From Lentisphaera profundi (GTDB taxonomy: Bacteria; Verrucomicrobiota; Lentisphaeria; Lentisphaerales; Lentisphaeraceae): a DNA stretch of 64,000 bases. The stretch's first letter is position 1. Every line of letters starts with the position of its first letter. Positions 43,876 to 53,300 of the stretch are shown here, piece by piece. A program made the position numbers and the translations under genes. Location of the stretch: contig NZ_CP117812.1 in assembly GCF_028728065.1 (NCBI RefSeq), positions 1,054,001-1,118,000 of the forward strand. The letters run 5' to 3'. The notes below the pieces were generated by a model. The model saw only the letters and a list, made by a program, of their open reading frames with translations, was not told the DNA's origin and did not search any database.

Positions 43876-45107
43876 ATCACATCATTTTGTGCTGATATGG
43901 ATCTAAAAATGAGCGCGGTTTCATTGTCAGAAGCTGGGCGAAATTCGATTTCACCATACATATTATTATCCGTTTTCTTGCCATAGGAATGAATCATTTC
44001 TTTGGGTAGGGGGCGGGGAGGAAGGCGATGTGTTTGGGAGAGTGATCCCGAAGTGAAGTCGTAGAAGTATTGACCTTTGCCTATGGGCAATTTATAGATG
44101 TCGCTGCGGTGAACATCTCCCGAAATACCAATCACCCCATTGATATTATGATCAGCAATGAAGGAAAAGAGTTTATTGCGCTCATCTAAATAAAATTTCC
44201 CCGCCCAGCCATCGGATTTGGCTCTCCCAAATTGAGTGCCAGAAACAATAACTTTGTAGCGACTTTTTGAGTCTTTAAGCCCATCACAGAGCCATTTATA
44301 CTGGGCCTCTCCAAGCATTGTTTTCTTTTTCATTCGCGCTGGGTAACGCCCATCGAGGAGGAAAAATTCAACATCTCCCACAAGAAAAGAGCAATAGATG
44401 CCTTTGTCTTGAGCTAGGCCATAGGAGGGGTTGGGCCAATATTCTTTAAAAGTGGCAAGGGCCTCATCGGCATGTTTATGGGTGCCATCGCAGTCATTGG
44501 GACCAAAGTCGTGATCGTCGTAAATTCCATAGGTCGGAGTCGAGGAAGTGAGTTCGGTGAAGCCAATGACTTCCCTGAGTTTTCTATTGCCTTTACGAAG
44601 CTCATTTTTTGCGCCTCTAGCAGTGTAGGGAAAATCGCCGAGAAAGATGATGAGGTCGCCATTGCGTTTTGCCATTTCGGTAAAGACGGACGTACCGGCT
44701 TTCATTTTATTGTCTTTATGATCATAGCAGCTACCATAAACAAGTCGGATACTTTTATCTGAGAGCGATGGGCCCAGAGTGGTAAAGTTTCCTTGCTGCT
44801 CTGAGTTGCCGGTGCGAATCACGTATTTGTATTGGGTTTCTTTTTTGAGCTGATCAAATGGAATGATGCAGGTATTATCTGAAGCCAAGTTAGTTTGAAC
44901 TTTTTTTACTATTGGTTCGGATGGCTTAGCGACTTCAAAGAGAGTGCAGTTCACTTCACCTGGTGTAGAAGTCCGCAGCCAAATTTTTGCCGCGTTTTCG
45001 GAAACAGCTCCCAGCATTGGGCCGTGAGAAATTTGGGGTGAGTCTGCGGCAAAAAGGATCTGAGAGATCGTTAAGCTTATAAAAAATATGTAATGATGAA
45101 AAGTCAT
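43833..45107 (-). CDS. PhoD-like metallophosphatase
   Basis: Secreted phosphatase of 424 aa of the alkaline phosphatase D family. A signal peptide (about 1-20) precedes a PhoD N-terminal Fn3-like domain (HGPMLGAVSENAAKIWLRTS). The metallophosphatase core has VYGSCYD (conserved Cys-Asp), LGDFPYTARG, YDDHDFGPNDCD and SGDVHRSD, which bind the metals. It probably hydrolyses phosphate esters or phosphodiesters outside the cytoplasm. It lies 85 bp downstream of a sulfatase gene on the same strand and may be co-transcribed with it. Confidence 0.92.
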   Translation of the reverse strand: MTFHHYIFFISLTISQILFAADSPQISHGPMLGAVSENAAKIWLRTSTPGEVNCTLFEVAKPSEPIVKKVQTNLASDNTCIIPFDQLKKETQYKYVIRTGNSEQQGNFTTLGPSLSDKSIRLVYGSCYDHKDNKMKAGTSVFTEMAKRNGDLIIFLGDFPYTARGAKNELRKGNRKLREVIGFTELTSSTPTYGIYDDHDFGPNDCDGTHKHADEALATFKEYWPNPSYGLAQDKGIYCSFLVGDVEFFLLDGRYPARMKKKTMLGEAQYKWLCDGLKDSKSRYKVIVSGTQFGRAKSDGWAGKFYLDERNKLFSFIADHNINGVIGISGDVHRSDIYKLPIGKGQYFYDFTSGSLSQTHRLPPRPLPKEMIHSYGKKTDNNMYGEIEFRPASDNETALIFRSISAQNDVIYEHKLNPKDLSLD

Positions 45108-45192
45108 AGTGATGCTCTATTAAATATTTAAATCTATTTATATATTCAAAAGATTTTTAGTTCAAGTGTGAACTTGATTAACTTCGCTATTT

Positions 45193-47019
45193 TCATTCAA
45201 CTTCTAGCGCTTTTGTGGAGTAATTTCCTTTGGTGAAGTCACTCATTTTTCCCATGCGAGGGTAGCTGACTAAATAGCGGTGTTCATCAACTAAATTAAA
45301 GATATAATGAGTGCTTCCTGGGGGCAGAATCGCAGTGACTTGTCCATTGTTGACTTCAGCATCAATACGGTACCATTCCTCATATTTATGGCCACCATTA
45401 TCAGTGTAGAGCAAATAAGCCTTTTGAACTTGATTGCCATTTTCTTTAAACTGCGCAGTGACTTCTTGTCCTTTTTGCTCATGTGAAGTGACTTTGCAGA
45501 CTTCGGCTTTGTGCGCAAGCTCTTTGCTAGTATAAGGATTGAGGAAAGGGAAGCTCGCATCCATTGCTTCGAGTTGCTTTTGCAGCATGCGGTTCATCTC
45601 TTGGACTTTTTCGGGCATGGCCTTAGCGAGGTTCTTACTCTCTTCAATATCCACGCGTTCACCCTTTTTATACAGTTGGTAAAGCTCAAAAGGAGGATTC
45701 TCGGGTTTATAATTACGAATGAGTTTATAGTCGCCAATGCGCAGGGTTGAATGCATTGAGTAACTATTGGGGAAGTGATGCATGATTGAGTTGCGAACTT
45801 CGCCATTGGGTCCTTTAACGAGCTTAGGATTATTGGGATCCGTTGCGAGTAACGCAGAAATATCGGCGCCATCGAGAGCTTGCTCACGAGGTTTTTGTGA
45901 ACCTGTCCAAGATAAAATTGTAGGGTAGAAATCAAGACCACTAACCATAACATTGGATTCTTGCTTAGGCTTAATTCCAGGGCCCGTAATAATGAGGGGC
46001 ACGCGAATGCCGCCTTCTTTGGCATTTATTTTACCTTTATCGAGGGGGAAGTTATCAGTAATAATTTCGCCGGGCACTTTCTCCATGCCACCATTATCTG
46101 AAGTAAAGATAATATAGGTATTTTCACTCAGTTTGTGACCGGGCCAGCGTGGATCGTCAGTTTCTTTGAGGTAAGTGAACATTTGGCCCATGTAGTAATC
46201 GAGCATCTCAACCATAGCAGCGTAATAGGGGTTTTGCTGGCCAGGCAGATCCCAACCTTTTGGATCCGTGGGAAAATCAATGCCGAGCTTAGTGCAATAC
46301 TTTTCGAGTAATTCGCGGCTACGACTTACGATGGGAGTGTGAACTAACCATGTGGCGTAGTAGAGGAAAAAAGGTTTATTTTTATTTTCTTTAATAAAGT
46401 CGAGGGCATCTTCGCTATTTTGGTGGTAGGGAAAGCCATTATCATCAAGTTTATAAGGATCCTCTTTTGCACTCGTCGCAAAACCAGTGAGGCGATGCGG
46501 CTTCATATTTGCTGAAACACCCAGATTACTACGTGAAAAATCAAAGCCGTGATCTGTTGCTTGAGGATAGGCGTGATGGCTAACCGCAATATGCCATTTA
46601 CCCACATGACCCGAGACATAGCCATTAGGTTTCAAGGCTTCGTTTACAGTAGTTTCCGCGATGGGAAGTCGTCCACGGTACCAGGGAGAAACTACGGTCC
46701 AAACTTTTTCGTGATGGGGCATGGGGGGGGCACCACCGACAACGTGAGTGCGTTGAAGACGTGCGGGGTGCTTGCCTGCTAAGATGGCACCACGACTCGG
46801 TGCGCAAGTGGGAGCAGGGGAATAAGCTTGCCAGAATTTAACACCTTCTTTAGCTAATTGATCGATATTGGGCGTTTCATAGGGTGAAGGTTTATCGATG
46901 TCATAACACTTCACATCTTGCCAACCCAAGTCATCAGTGAGAATTAAAATTACATTGGGTTTAGGTCGTTCATTAGCGAAGAGCGCCAAGGGGAGTAAAA
47001 GGAAAAGTAGATATTTCAT
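45193..47019 (-). CDS. Sulfatase, 608 aa
   Basis: Secreted sulfatase with signal peptide (about 1-15). The metal-binding pair is D29-D30 (LTDDLGWQDV), the formylglycine motif C72-A-P-S-R76, and the second metal site FTSDNGGM. An extended C-terminal domain (about 500-608) with THYIFNLVDEHRYLVSYP is beta-rich and could take part in substrate binding. It differs clearly from the tandem pair at 1-4.5 kb. Upstream is a 570-bp region with an outer-membrane protein remnant. Confidence 0.95.
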   Translation of the reverse strand: MKYLLFLLLPLALFANERPKPNVILILTDDLGWQDVKCYDIDKPSPYETPNIDQLAKEGVKFWQAYSPAPTCAPSRGAILAGKHPARLQRTHVVGGAPPMPHHEKVWTVVSPWYRGRLPIAETTVNEALKPNGYVSGHVGKWHIAVSHHAYPQATDHGFDFSRSNLGVSANMKPHRLTGFATSAKEDPYKLDDNGFPYHQNSEDALDFIKENKNKPFFLYYATWLVHTPIVSRSRELLEKYCTKLGIDFPTDPKGWDLPGQQNPYYAAMVEMLDYYMGQMFTYLKETDDPRWPGHKLSENTYIIFTSDNGGMEKVPGEIITDNFPLDKGKINAKEGGIRVPLIITGPGIKPKQESNVMVSGLDFYPTILSWTGSQKPREQALDGADISALLATDPNNPKLVKGPNGEVRNSIMHHFPNSYSMHSTLRIGDYKLIRNYKPENPPFELYQLYKKGERVDIEESKNLAKAMPEKVQEMNRMLQKQLEAMDASFPFLNPYTSKELAHKAEVCKVTSHEQKGQEVTAQFKENGNQVQKAYLLYTDNGGHKYEEWYRIDAEVNNGQVTAILPPGSTHYIFNLVDEHRYLVSYPRMGKMSDFTKGNYSTKALEVE

Positions 47020-47234
47020 AAAAAGTCCAAAGGTTATTTTTTTAATTTAACAAATATAGACAAGTAAACGCAACAGTTTGTTACATTTTATATACAATAT
47101 TATATAACTAATTTGTATTAAAAATTAAGATTGACCCCAAGATCAGGATATCCGAGATAAAACAGTCTGGGATGGACTCCACTTTGAGCTCACTGGTAGA
47201 TCATAGCGCTAGCAGCTTTAGGGAGCGTTTTTTT
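47020..47234. other. Intergenic region upstream of sulfatase gene
   Basis: AT-rich spacer upstream of the minus-strand sulfatase gene. It must contain that gene's promoter, but no clear elements were recognised. The part at 47140-47220 is less AT-rich and contains no recognisable gene or repeat. Confidence 0.35.
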
Positions 47235-47423
47235 TTAGTTATTTGTGCTCAAAAAAACTTTACCTTGCTTAGGAAAAAAATACTGAATTTGTAGACGCGT
47301 ACTCCACTCAGCTTGCTTGTCGGGGCGAATGCCATTGTAATAAGCCCGGATAGATAAATTGACCACGTGACGATCAAATTTCACAAAACGACCAAAGCCA
47401 CCTCCGAGGAATTGAATATTAGA
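47235..47423 (-). pseudogene. C-terminal remnant of an outer-membrane protein gene
   Basis: A short frame whose product reads LGGGFGRFVKFDRHVVNLSI, then AYYNGIRPD and WSTRLQIQYFFPK. This pattern (GGG-G-hydrophobic...AYYN...P...W..R.Q.Q..FPK) is the C-terminal beta-barrel end seen in MetA-pathway-type outer-membrane proteins. The remaining barrel is missing: upstream the frame has only about 15 unrelated residues. Interpreted as a decayed gene fragment. Identification rests on a short motif. Confidence 0.45.
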
Positions 47424-47588
47424 GCGAGACTTTTTTATGTTAAGACAGTATTTGAAAACCATGGAAAACCAAGAGGGGAAAATTGTTTTTATTTATTTAG
47501 GACTTTATCGTAAGCAATGTTTTTTTCATGTACACTTTGAGTATCGTGAAAAATGTTTAAATAATAAATATTTATAGGAGGATATGAG

Positions 47589-49097
47589 ATGTCATTAAAT
47601 TCAAAAGTCCAAAAATTAATTTTAGGTACTAGTTTACTTGCCATGGCCTCAGCAGGCTTTGCGACAACGGACAAAAGTAGACCCAATATTCTGGCAATAT
47701 GGGGCGACGATATTGGGCCATACAATATCAGTGCTTATAACCGTGGTGTAATGGGCTATAAAACCCCGAATATCGACCGTATAGCTGATGGAGGTATATT
47801 ATTTACTGACTCCTATGGTGATCAAAGTTGCACAGCGGGACGTGCCAGTTTTATTACAGGGCAACACCCAATCCGTACGGGTCTAACTAAAGTAGGTTTA
47901 CCTGGTGCTAAAGAAGGTCTTAGTGAAAAAGATCCAACGATTGCTGAGTTATTAAAACCCTTAGGTTATTTAAGTGGCCAATTTGGCAAAAATCATCTTG
48001 GTGATGGCGATGAGCATTTGCCAACGAATCATGGTTTTGATGAATTCTTTGGTAATTTATATCATTTAAATGCTGAAGAAGAACCTGAGCATCCCGATTA
48101 TCCAAAAAATCCAGAGTTTAGAAAACGCTTTGGCCCCCGTGGTGCAATTCATTCTTTTGCGGATGGTAAAGTGAGTGATACTGGACCAGTAACTAAAAAA
48201 CGTATGGAAACAATCGATGAAGAGTTTTTAGCTGCAGGCCTTAATTTTATCGATAAAGCACATGATCAGAAAAAACCTTTTTTTCTATGGTTTAACTCGA
48301 CTCGTATGCATGTTTGGACTCGCTTGAAAGCGGAATCTGAAGGCGTTACAGGTCAAGGTTTATATGCAGATGGTATGGTTGAGCATGATGGTCATGTAGG
48401 TCAACTACTTGATAAGATTGACGATTTGGGTATCACGGAAAATACGATCATTATGTATACGACAGATAATGGTGCGGAATTAGCCTTATGGCCAGATGGT
48501 GGTTATACAGCTTTTAGAGGCGAGAAAAACACCAATTGGGAAGGTGGTTATCGTATCCCTATGATGGTGAAATGGGCAGGTAAAATTAAGCCACGTCAAG
48601 TATCAAATGAAATCATTTCACTTCAAGATTGGTTGCCAACTATTTTGGCAGTAGCGGGAGATAGCAATATCAAAGCAAGTCTGAAAAAAGGTAAAAAAGT
48701 AGGTAGTACCGAGTTCAAAGTGCATCTTGATGGCTATAACTTTCTCCCGCATTTCTTAGATACTTCTAAAGCAGGACCACGTAAAGAATTTATTTATGCT
48801 TCTGATACTGGTGATATCGTTGGTATTCGTAACGGTGATTACAAAATGGTCTTTAAAGAGCAGCGTGCTCATGGTATTGAAGTGTGGCAAAATCCTTGGT
48901 CAACTTTACGTGCACCTAAGATATTTAATCTGAGAATGGATCCATTTGAACGTATGGACCATGATGGCGCAGGCTATGCACAATGGTGGGCTGAACATAT
49001 GTTTTTAATGGCGCCTGCTATGACTCGAGTCGCTCAGTTTAAAGCGACATTCAAAGAATTTCCACAGCGTATGAAACCAGGTAGTTTTGTACCATAA
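47589..49097 (+). CDS. Sulfatase with C-T-A-G-R motif, 502 aa
   Basis: Secreted arylsulfatase-type protein. A signal peptide covers about 1-25 (LAMASAGFA). Metal ligands D40-D41 (WGDDIGPYN), formylglycine motif C81-T-A-G-R85 followed by ASFITGQHP, and TTDNGAELALWPDGG. The C-terminal part is Trp- and Arg-rich. AGGAGGAT directly upstream of the start is the strongest ribosome-binding site in the window. A terminator lies 50 bp downstream, and a SUMF1-fold gene follows. Confidence 0.95.
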   Translation: MSLNSKVQKLILGTSLLAMASAGFATTDKSRPNILAIWGDDIGPYNISAYNRGVMGYKTPNIDRIADGGILFTDSYGDQSCTAGRASFITGQHPIRTGLTKVGLPGAKEGLSEKDPTIAELLKPLGYLSGQFGKNHLGDGDEHLPTNHGFDEFFGNLYHLNAEEEPEHPDYPKNPEFRKRFGPRGAIHSFADGKVSDTGPVTKKRMETIDEEFLAAGLNFIDKAHDQKKPFFLWFNSTRMHVWTRLKAESEGVTGQGLYADGMVEHDGHVGQLLDKIDDLGITENTIIMYTTDNGAELALWPDGGYTAFRGEKNTNWEGGYRIPMMVKWAGKIKPRQVSNEIISLQDWLPTILAVAGDSNIKASLKKGKKVGSTEFKVHLDGYNFLPHFLDTSKAGPRKEFIYASDTGDIVGIRNGDYKMVFKEQRAHGIEVWQNPWSTLRAPKIFNLRMDPFERMDHDGAGYAQWWAEHMFLMAPAMTRVAQFKATFKEFPQRMKPGSFVP

Positions 49098-49147
49098 GTA
49101 TCAATAAACTAAGAAGAAATAAACTTTTAGTATAGTTTACAATCCTT

Positions 49148-49179
49148 AATGGCCATCAATTTGTTGATGGCCATTTTTT
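49148..49179 (+). terminator. Intrinsic terminator after sulfatase gene
   Basis: AATGGCCATCAA (49148-49159) pairs perfectly with TTGATGGCCATT (49164-49175) around TTTG and is followed by a T-run. It separates the sulfatase from the SUMF1-fold gene. Confidence 0.88.
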
Positions 49180-49218
49180 CAAGAAATTCCAGAATCAATA
49201 GAGCCAAAAATTAATTCC

Positions 49219-50199
49219 ATGATCAAAAAAACAAGTTCTAGCAAGCTCCATTTCGTATATATATCTTTCATCTTTTTATCAGTTCATTTACCTTTATTTT
49301 CGCAAGAATCTTTTGAAGGAAAAGAAAATAAACTCACAGGGAAACAACAAGAAGAATTAAAAAAGATCAATAGTTTAATGACTGAAGTTTTTCCTGAAGG
49401 CACATCCTCCAAAGAGGGAAAAGAAATTATCCACGCTTCAGAAAAAATAGATGAAAATAAAGCTCTTCCAGAGAATAAAAAATATTCATTATCAGCAGAG
49501 ATGCAATCTCTTTTGTTAAAGGATATGATTTGGGTAGAAGGAGGAGAGTTCCAAATGGGATCCGATGATCCCGATGCTTTGCCTAGAGAAGGACCTGTTC
49601 ATACAGTGAGCTTAGATGGTTTTTATATAGGTAAAACAGAAGTCACACAAGCTGTTTTTGAAGAATTAATGGGCTGGAATTATAGTTATAATCCCGGTCC
49701 AGAAAATGCAGTGAATCATATTAGTTGGTTCAATATGCAATTATTTATAAAAAGATTGAATCACACTACAGGCAAAAAATTTCGTTTACCCACTGAAGCA
49801 GAATGGGAGTATGCGGCGAAAGGGGGCCAAAAATCCAAAAATTACACTTATAGCGGCTCCAATAATATTGATGATGTTGCGTGGTATGCGGGCAATGCCA
49901 AGAACAAAAGCCACCCCGTGGCCAAAAAGAAACCCAATGAATTGGGGCTCTATGACATGACCGGTAATTTATGGGAGTTTTGCTTAGATGATATGAGCCG
50001 TAAAGCTTATACTAAAGAAGCCAGAAACAATCCTATAATGGGGGATATAACAAAAATGGACCGCCCTGCAATGAAAGTCCTTCGCGGTGGAGGCTATGAG
50101 TTTTTGGCGGATGAATCCGAAGTCTATCGCCGTGATGGAGCTACGAATAATGTCCGTCTACCCGATGTCGGTTTTCGCTTAGCCATGAGTAAAGAATAG
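49219..50199 (+). CDS. SUMF1/FGE-fold protein lacking catalytic cysteines
   Basis: Secreted protein of 326 aa with a signal peptide (about 1-28), a charged spacer, then an FGE-sulfatase (SUMF1) domain from about residue 105: MIWVEGGEFQMGSDDPDAL, DGFYIGKTEVTQAVFEELM, FRLPTEAEWEYAAKGG, LGLYDMTGNLWEF, LRGGGYEFLAD, VGFRLAMSKE. The two cysteines that copper-dependent formylglycine-generating enzymes carry after the RGG segment are absent; that region reads DESEVYRRDGATNNVR. It therefore probably does not activate sulfatases, despite its position next to one. A ligand-binding or substrate-recognition role is more likely. Confidence 0.88.
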   Translation: MIKKTSSSKLHFVYISFIFLSVHLPLFSQESFEGKENKLTGKQQEELKKINSLMTEVFPEGTSSKEGKEIIHASEKIDENKALPENKKYSLSAEMQSLLLKDMIWVEGGEFQMGSDDPDALPREGPVHTVSLDGFYIGKTEVTQAVFEELMGWNYSYNPGPENAVNHISWFNMQLFIKRLNHTTGKKFRLPTEAEWEYAAKGGQKSKNYTYSGSNNIDDVAWYAGNAKNKSHPVAKKKPNELGLYDMTGNLWEFCLDDMSRKAYTKEARNNPIMGDITKMDRPAMKVLRGGGYEFLADESEVYRRDGATNNVRLPDVGFRLAMSKE

Positions 50200-50231
50200 T
50201 CGAAATTCTATAGGGCCAAGTCAAATACTTA

Positions 50232-50265
50232 GAACTCGAGAGGACTTAATGTGCCTCTCGAGTTC
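50232..50265. terminator. Hairpin after SUMF1-fold gene
   Basis: GAACTCGAGAGG (50232-50243) pairs perfectly with CCTCTCGAGTTC (50254-50265) around a 10-base loop. There is no T-run directly after it, so termination activity is only probable. It lies between convergent genes. Confidence 0.6.
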
Positions 50266-50322
50266 ATCTATAAAAATATTAGTTCACTTGAATACTTCGG
50301 TTAATAGATTGAAATAAAAGCT

Positions 50323-53300
50323 TTACTGCCATTGCTTCATGTATTCAACGATGTCGGCCACGTCTTGTTCCTGAAGACCCAGTTGTTCAGCCGAGAGCAT
50401 GAGTGAAGTTTTCATGGAAGTCATTTTTTTGATTTTTGACTTAGGAATAATTTGACGTAAGCCACCAGTAGAAACGACAATGACGGGATCGCCTTTACTT
50501 TCGAGCATGCCTTCTACGAGAGTGCCGTCCTTAAGGGCGATTTCATGACCTTTAAAGCCGTGAGCTAATCCTTTAGAAGGATAAATGATGGCGTGGATAA
50601 CAGCATCTTTAGTTTGTTTTTGAGCCCAGCCTTCGAGGCGAGGACCATAGTTAGGTCCAGCTCCATTGATATTGTGGCACATAGTACAGACCATGATTTT
50701 GGCTTTGCCATGATCGGCATTGCCGACAAGTTTGGAGATATTAGGGATATTGAGTTTCGTAGGCTTGGTTTCTTTTGGAACAGCGATGGCCTGAACTGTA
50801 ATAGCGTCAGGATCATAGATGCCTTTGGTTTCCTCAGCAATATCGAGATCAGCCCAGTCACTAACGGCTCTTTTGAAAAGCCAGTCACTCGCTTCTTGGC
50901 TTACGGCCTTATGAGTTTTGGCGATATGAACAAGTGCCAGTGCGGATTTTTTATCTTTGATGAAGGAGAGTGACTCAATGGCAAAAAGACGTTTTTCTTT
51001 GGCGAGTGTCTCACTTGAGGCACGTAAAGTAAGCGTATCAATGGCATCAGTTGAACCTAGGCGCCAAGTCACTCTGGCAAAAGAATCACTCCAAGAGAGT
51101 GGGCCATTTTTGGCAAATTCTTTATTGAGAGCATCCCAAATAGCCGTTTCTTTGTTTTGAGCACCTAGACCAATAGCTTCAATATAGTTTTTATCGTAGC
51201 CTTTGATTTTTCTGACTAAAGTAATGAATATAGGAGCTGTTTCTGCTGCTGAATAATGACGTAATGAAATGGCGACATCGCGACGAATGGCAGAACTAGA
51301 ATGATTGGCGAGTTTTTTTGCATAAGGAAGAACATTTGTTCCGGTTCTTCTTAGAGCTCTAAAAGCAACGAGTTTTTGTTGAGCATTGCCAGAATCAATA
51401 AGTGAAAGGCATTTAGCCATGCCTTTTTTACCTGCATAAGGGAGTAACCAAATAGCACGCGCTGCGATAAATTTGTTGGGATCATCTAATAAGTTAATAA
51501 GTTGGCCGGAAGCTTTGCCAGCGGATTTTTTGAGAGCTTCAAAACCCAGGAAACGAACATTGGGCGAAGGGTTTTTAAGGGCGTCGATTTGTCCCTTGAT
51601 GGTACTTAAATCCAATTTGGGAATGACCGATTTAAAATCTTTTGGAGCAATGCGGTAAATGGAGCCTGAGCAGGAATCATCCAGCGTATTATGACCACCA
51701 GAGCCAGGGTCATACCAATCGGCAACATAGATCGCGCCATCGGGGCCGACACAGACGTCTGAGGGTCTAAATAAAAGTCGTTTTTCAGTTTCTGCAGTAC
51801 TTTCTTTTAGTTGAGGGTCTTTGTTGGTACTGACGAAGTTAAAGCGCTTGAGTTCAAAAGTAGCACCCTTTTCTTTGGGGAAGTAGCCGAGTACGGTATT
51901 ACGCGAAGTCGCACAAGAGAGGTACATCCCTTCCCATTTTTCTCCGAGAGCGCCGTTTTCATAGAAAGCTACGCCAGTAGGGCCACCGGAACCATAGACA
52001 TCACCAGCATCAAAAGTACCGGGATTATCCTGTCTCCAGTGAGCTTTTGGAATGGCTTGTTCTGGGCGACGCTCAACTTGCCATTTATACTGACCATCGA
52101 GTGAGTAGTAACCTGCCGAACCATATTCAAGTAAATAGGAATTACGGCAGCTCGAGTAATCATCGTTATCACTTTGGAAAGTATCTCCTAAAGAATTGAT
52201 GGTTTGTTCATAACTATTACGGTAACCGTGGCCGACGATTTCCACGTCAGTACCATCAGGGTTCATACGTACAGTGAAACCAGAAGACCAAACAAAACCA
52301 TCATCACTTTTAGCGCCTTTGAGTTCGTTGGTGGGAGTATAAAAATACTCATCTTTTGTGCCACCGCGGTAATTGGTATTCATGCGGAAAGTTTTACCCG
52401 ATTTATCGGTAAAAATTGCACCGCAATTACCGCTATTAAAGTACCATTTTCCATCAGGTCCAGCAGTGAGTGAGTGTAATGAGTGGTCATGCTGACGACC
52501 ATTAAATCCCGTGAGCAGCGCTTCTTTCTTATCGACTTTTGGATCGAACTTTAAGTTGCGATCGACGTCAGTATAAACCAATAATTCAGGAGGCTGAGAA
52601 ACGACGACGATATTATCAAATACCGCAATACCCAAAGGTGCAGACAGATTGGGGTCTTGATCAAAGACTTGTGACTTATCGGCTTTGCCGTCACCATTGG
52701 AGTCAGTGAGTACAACAATGCGGTCACCTTCAGGACGTTTATTCTCGCGGTGCTTACGGTAATTAACGGCTTCGGTGACCCAGATGCGACCCTTGTGATC
52801 AATATCCATATTAGTAGGGTTATAAAGTTGTGGGGTGGTGGCCCAAAGGGTGACTTCTAGGTCTTTGTCGGTATTGAAGTATTTCGTATCAACTTTTTCA
52901 GGAGCTGTTGGAGGCCAAATGTTTTTAGGTGCAGGTCTTTTTTTCTTAGGTGCACCGAGTTCTGGCTGAGAAACGAGCTCGTAGCTATAGAGTTCATTAG
53001 AATCTAAAGTTATAGTACTGGAAGTTTTGCTATTTTTTTTTTGCTTATTCTGAGTAGCTTTTTTCTTCTTAGGCTTACGTGCTCGCTGAATAGCGCGACC
53101 ATCCTCACCTAAAGCAGGGACTTTACCGGGAGCCTGTTGATAGAGTTCTTCAGTAGGGAGTTCAATTTGCTCAGTGACTTCAGGGCGATTGAGATTTTGA
53201 TTGAGCATAGCTTTAGTAACAGTAGGTGAAGGAATGCCACTTACAGGGATGTCGACTTTTGCGACCCATGCAATTGTATTAAGTACTAATTTACGGTAAT

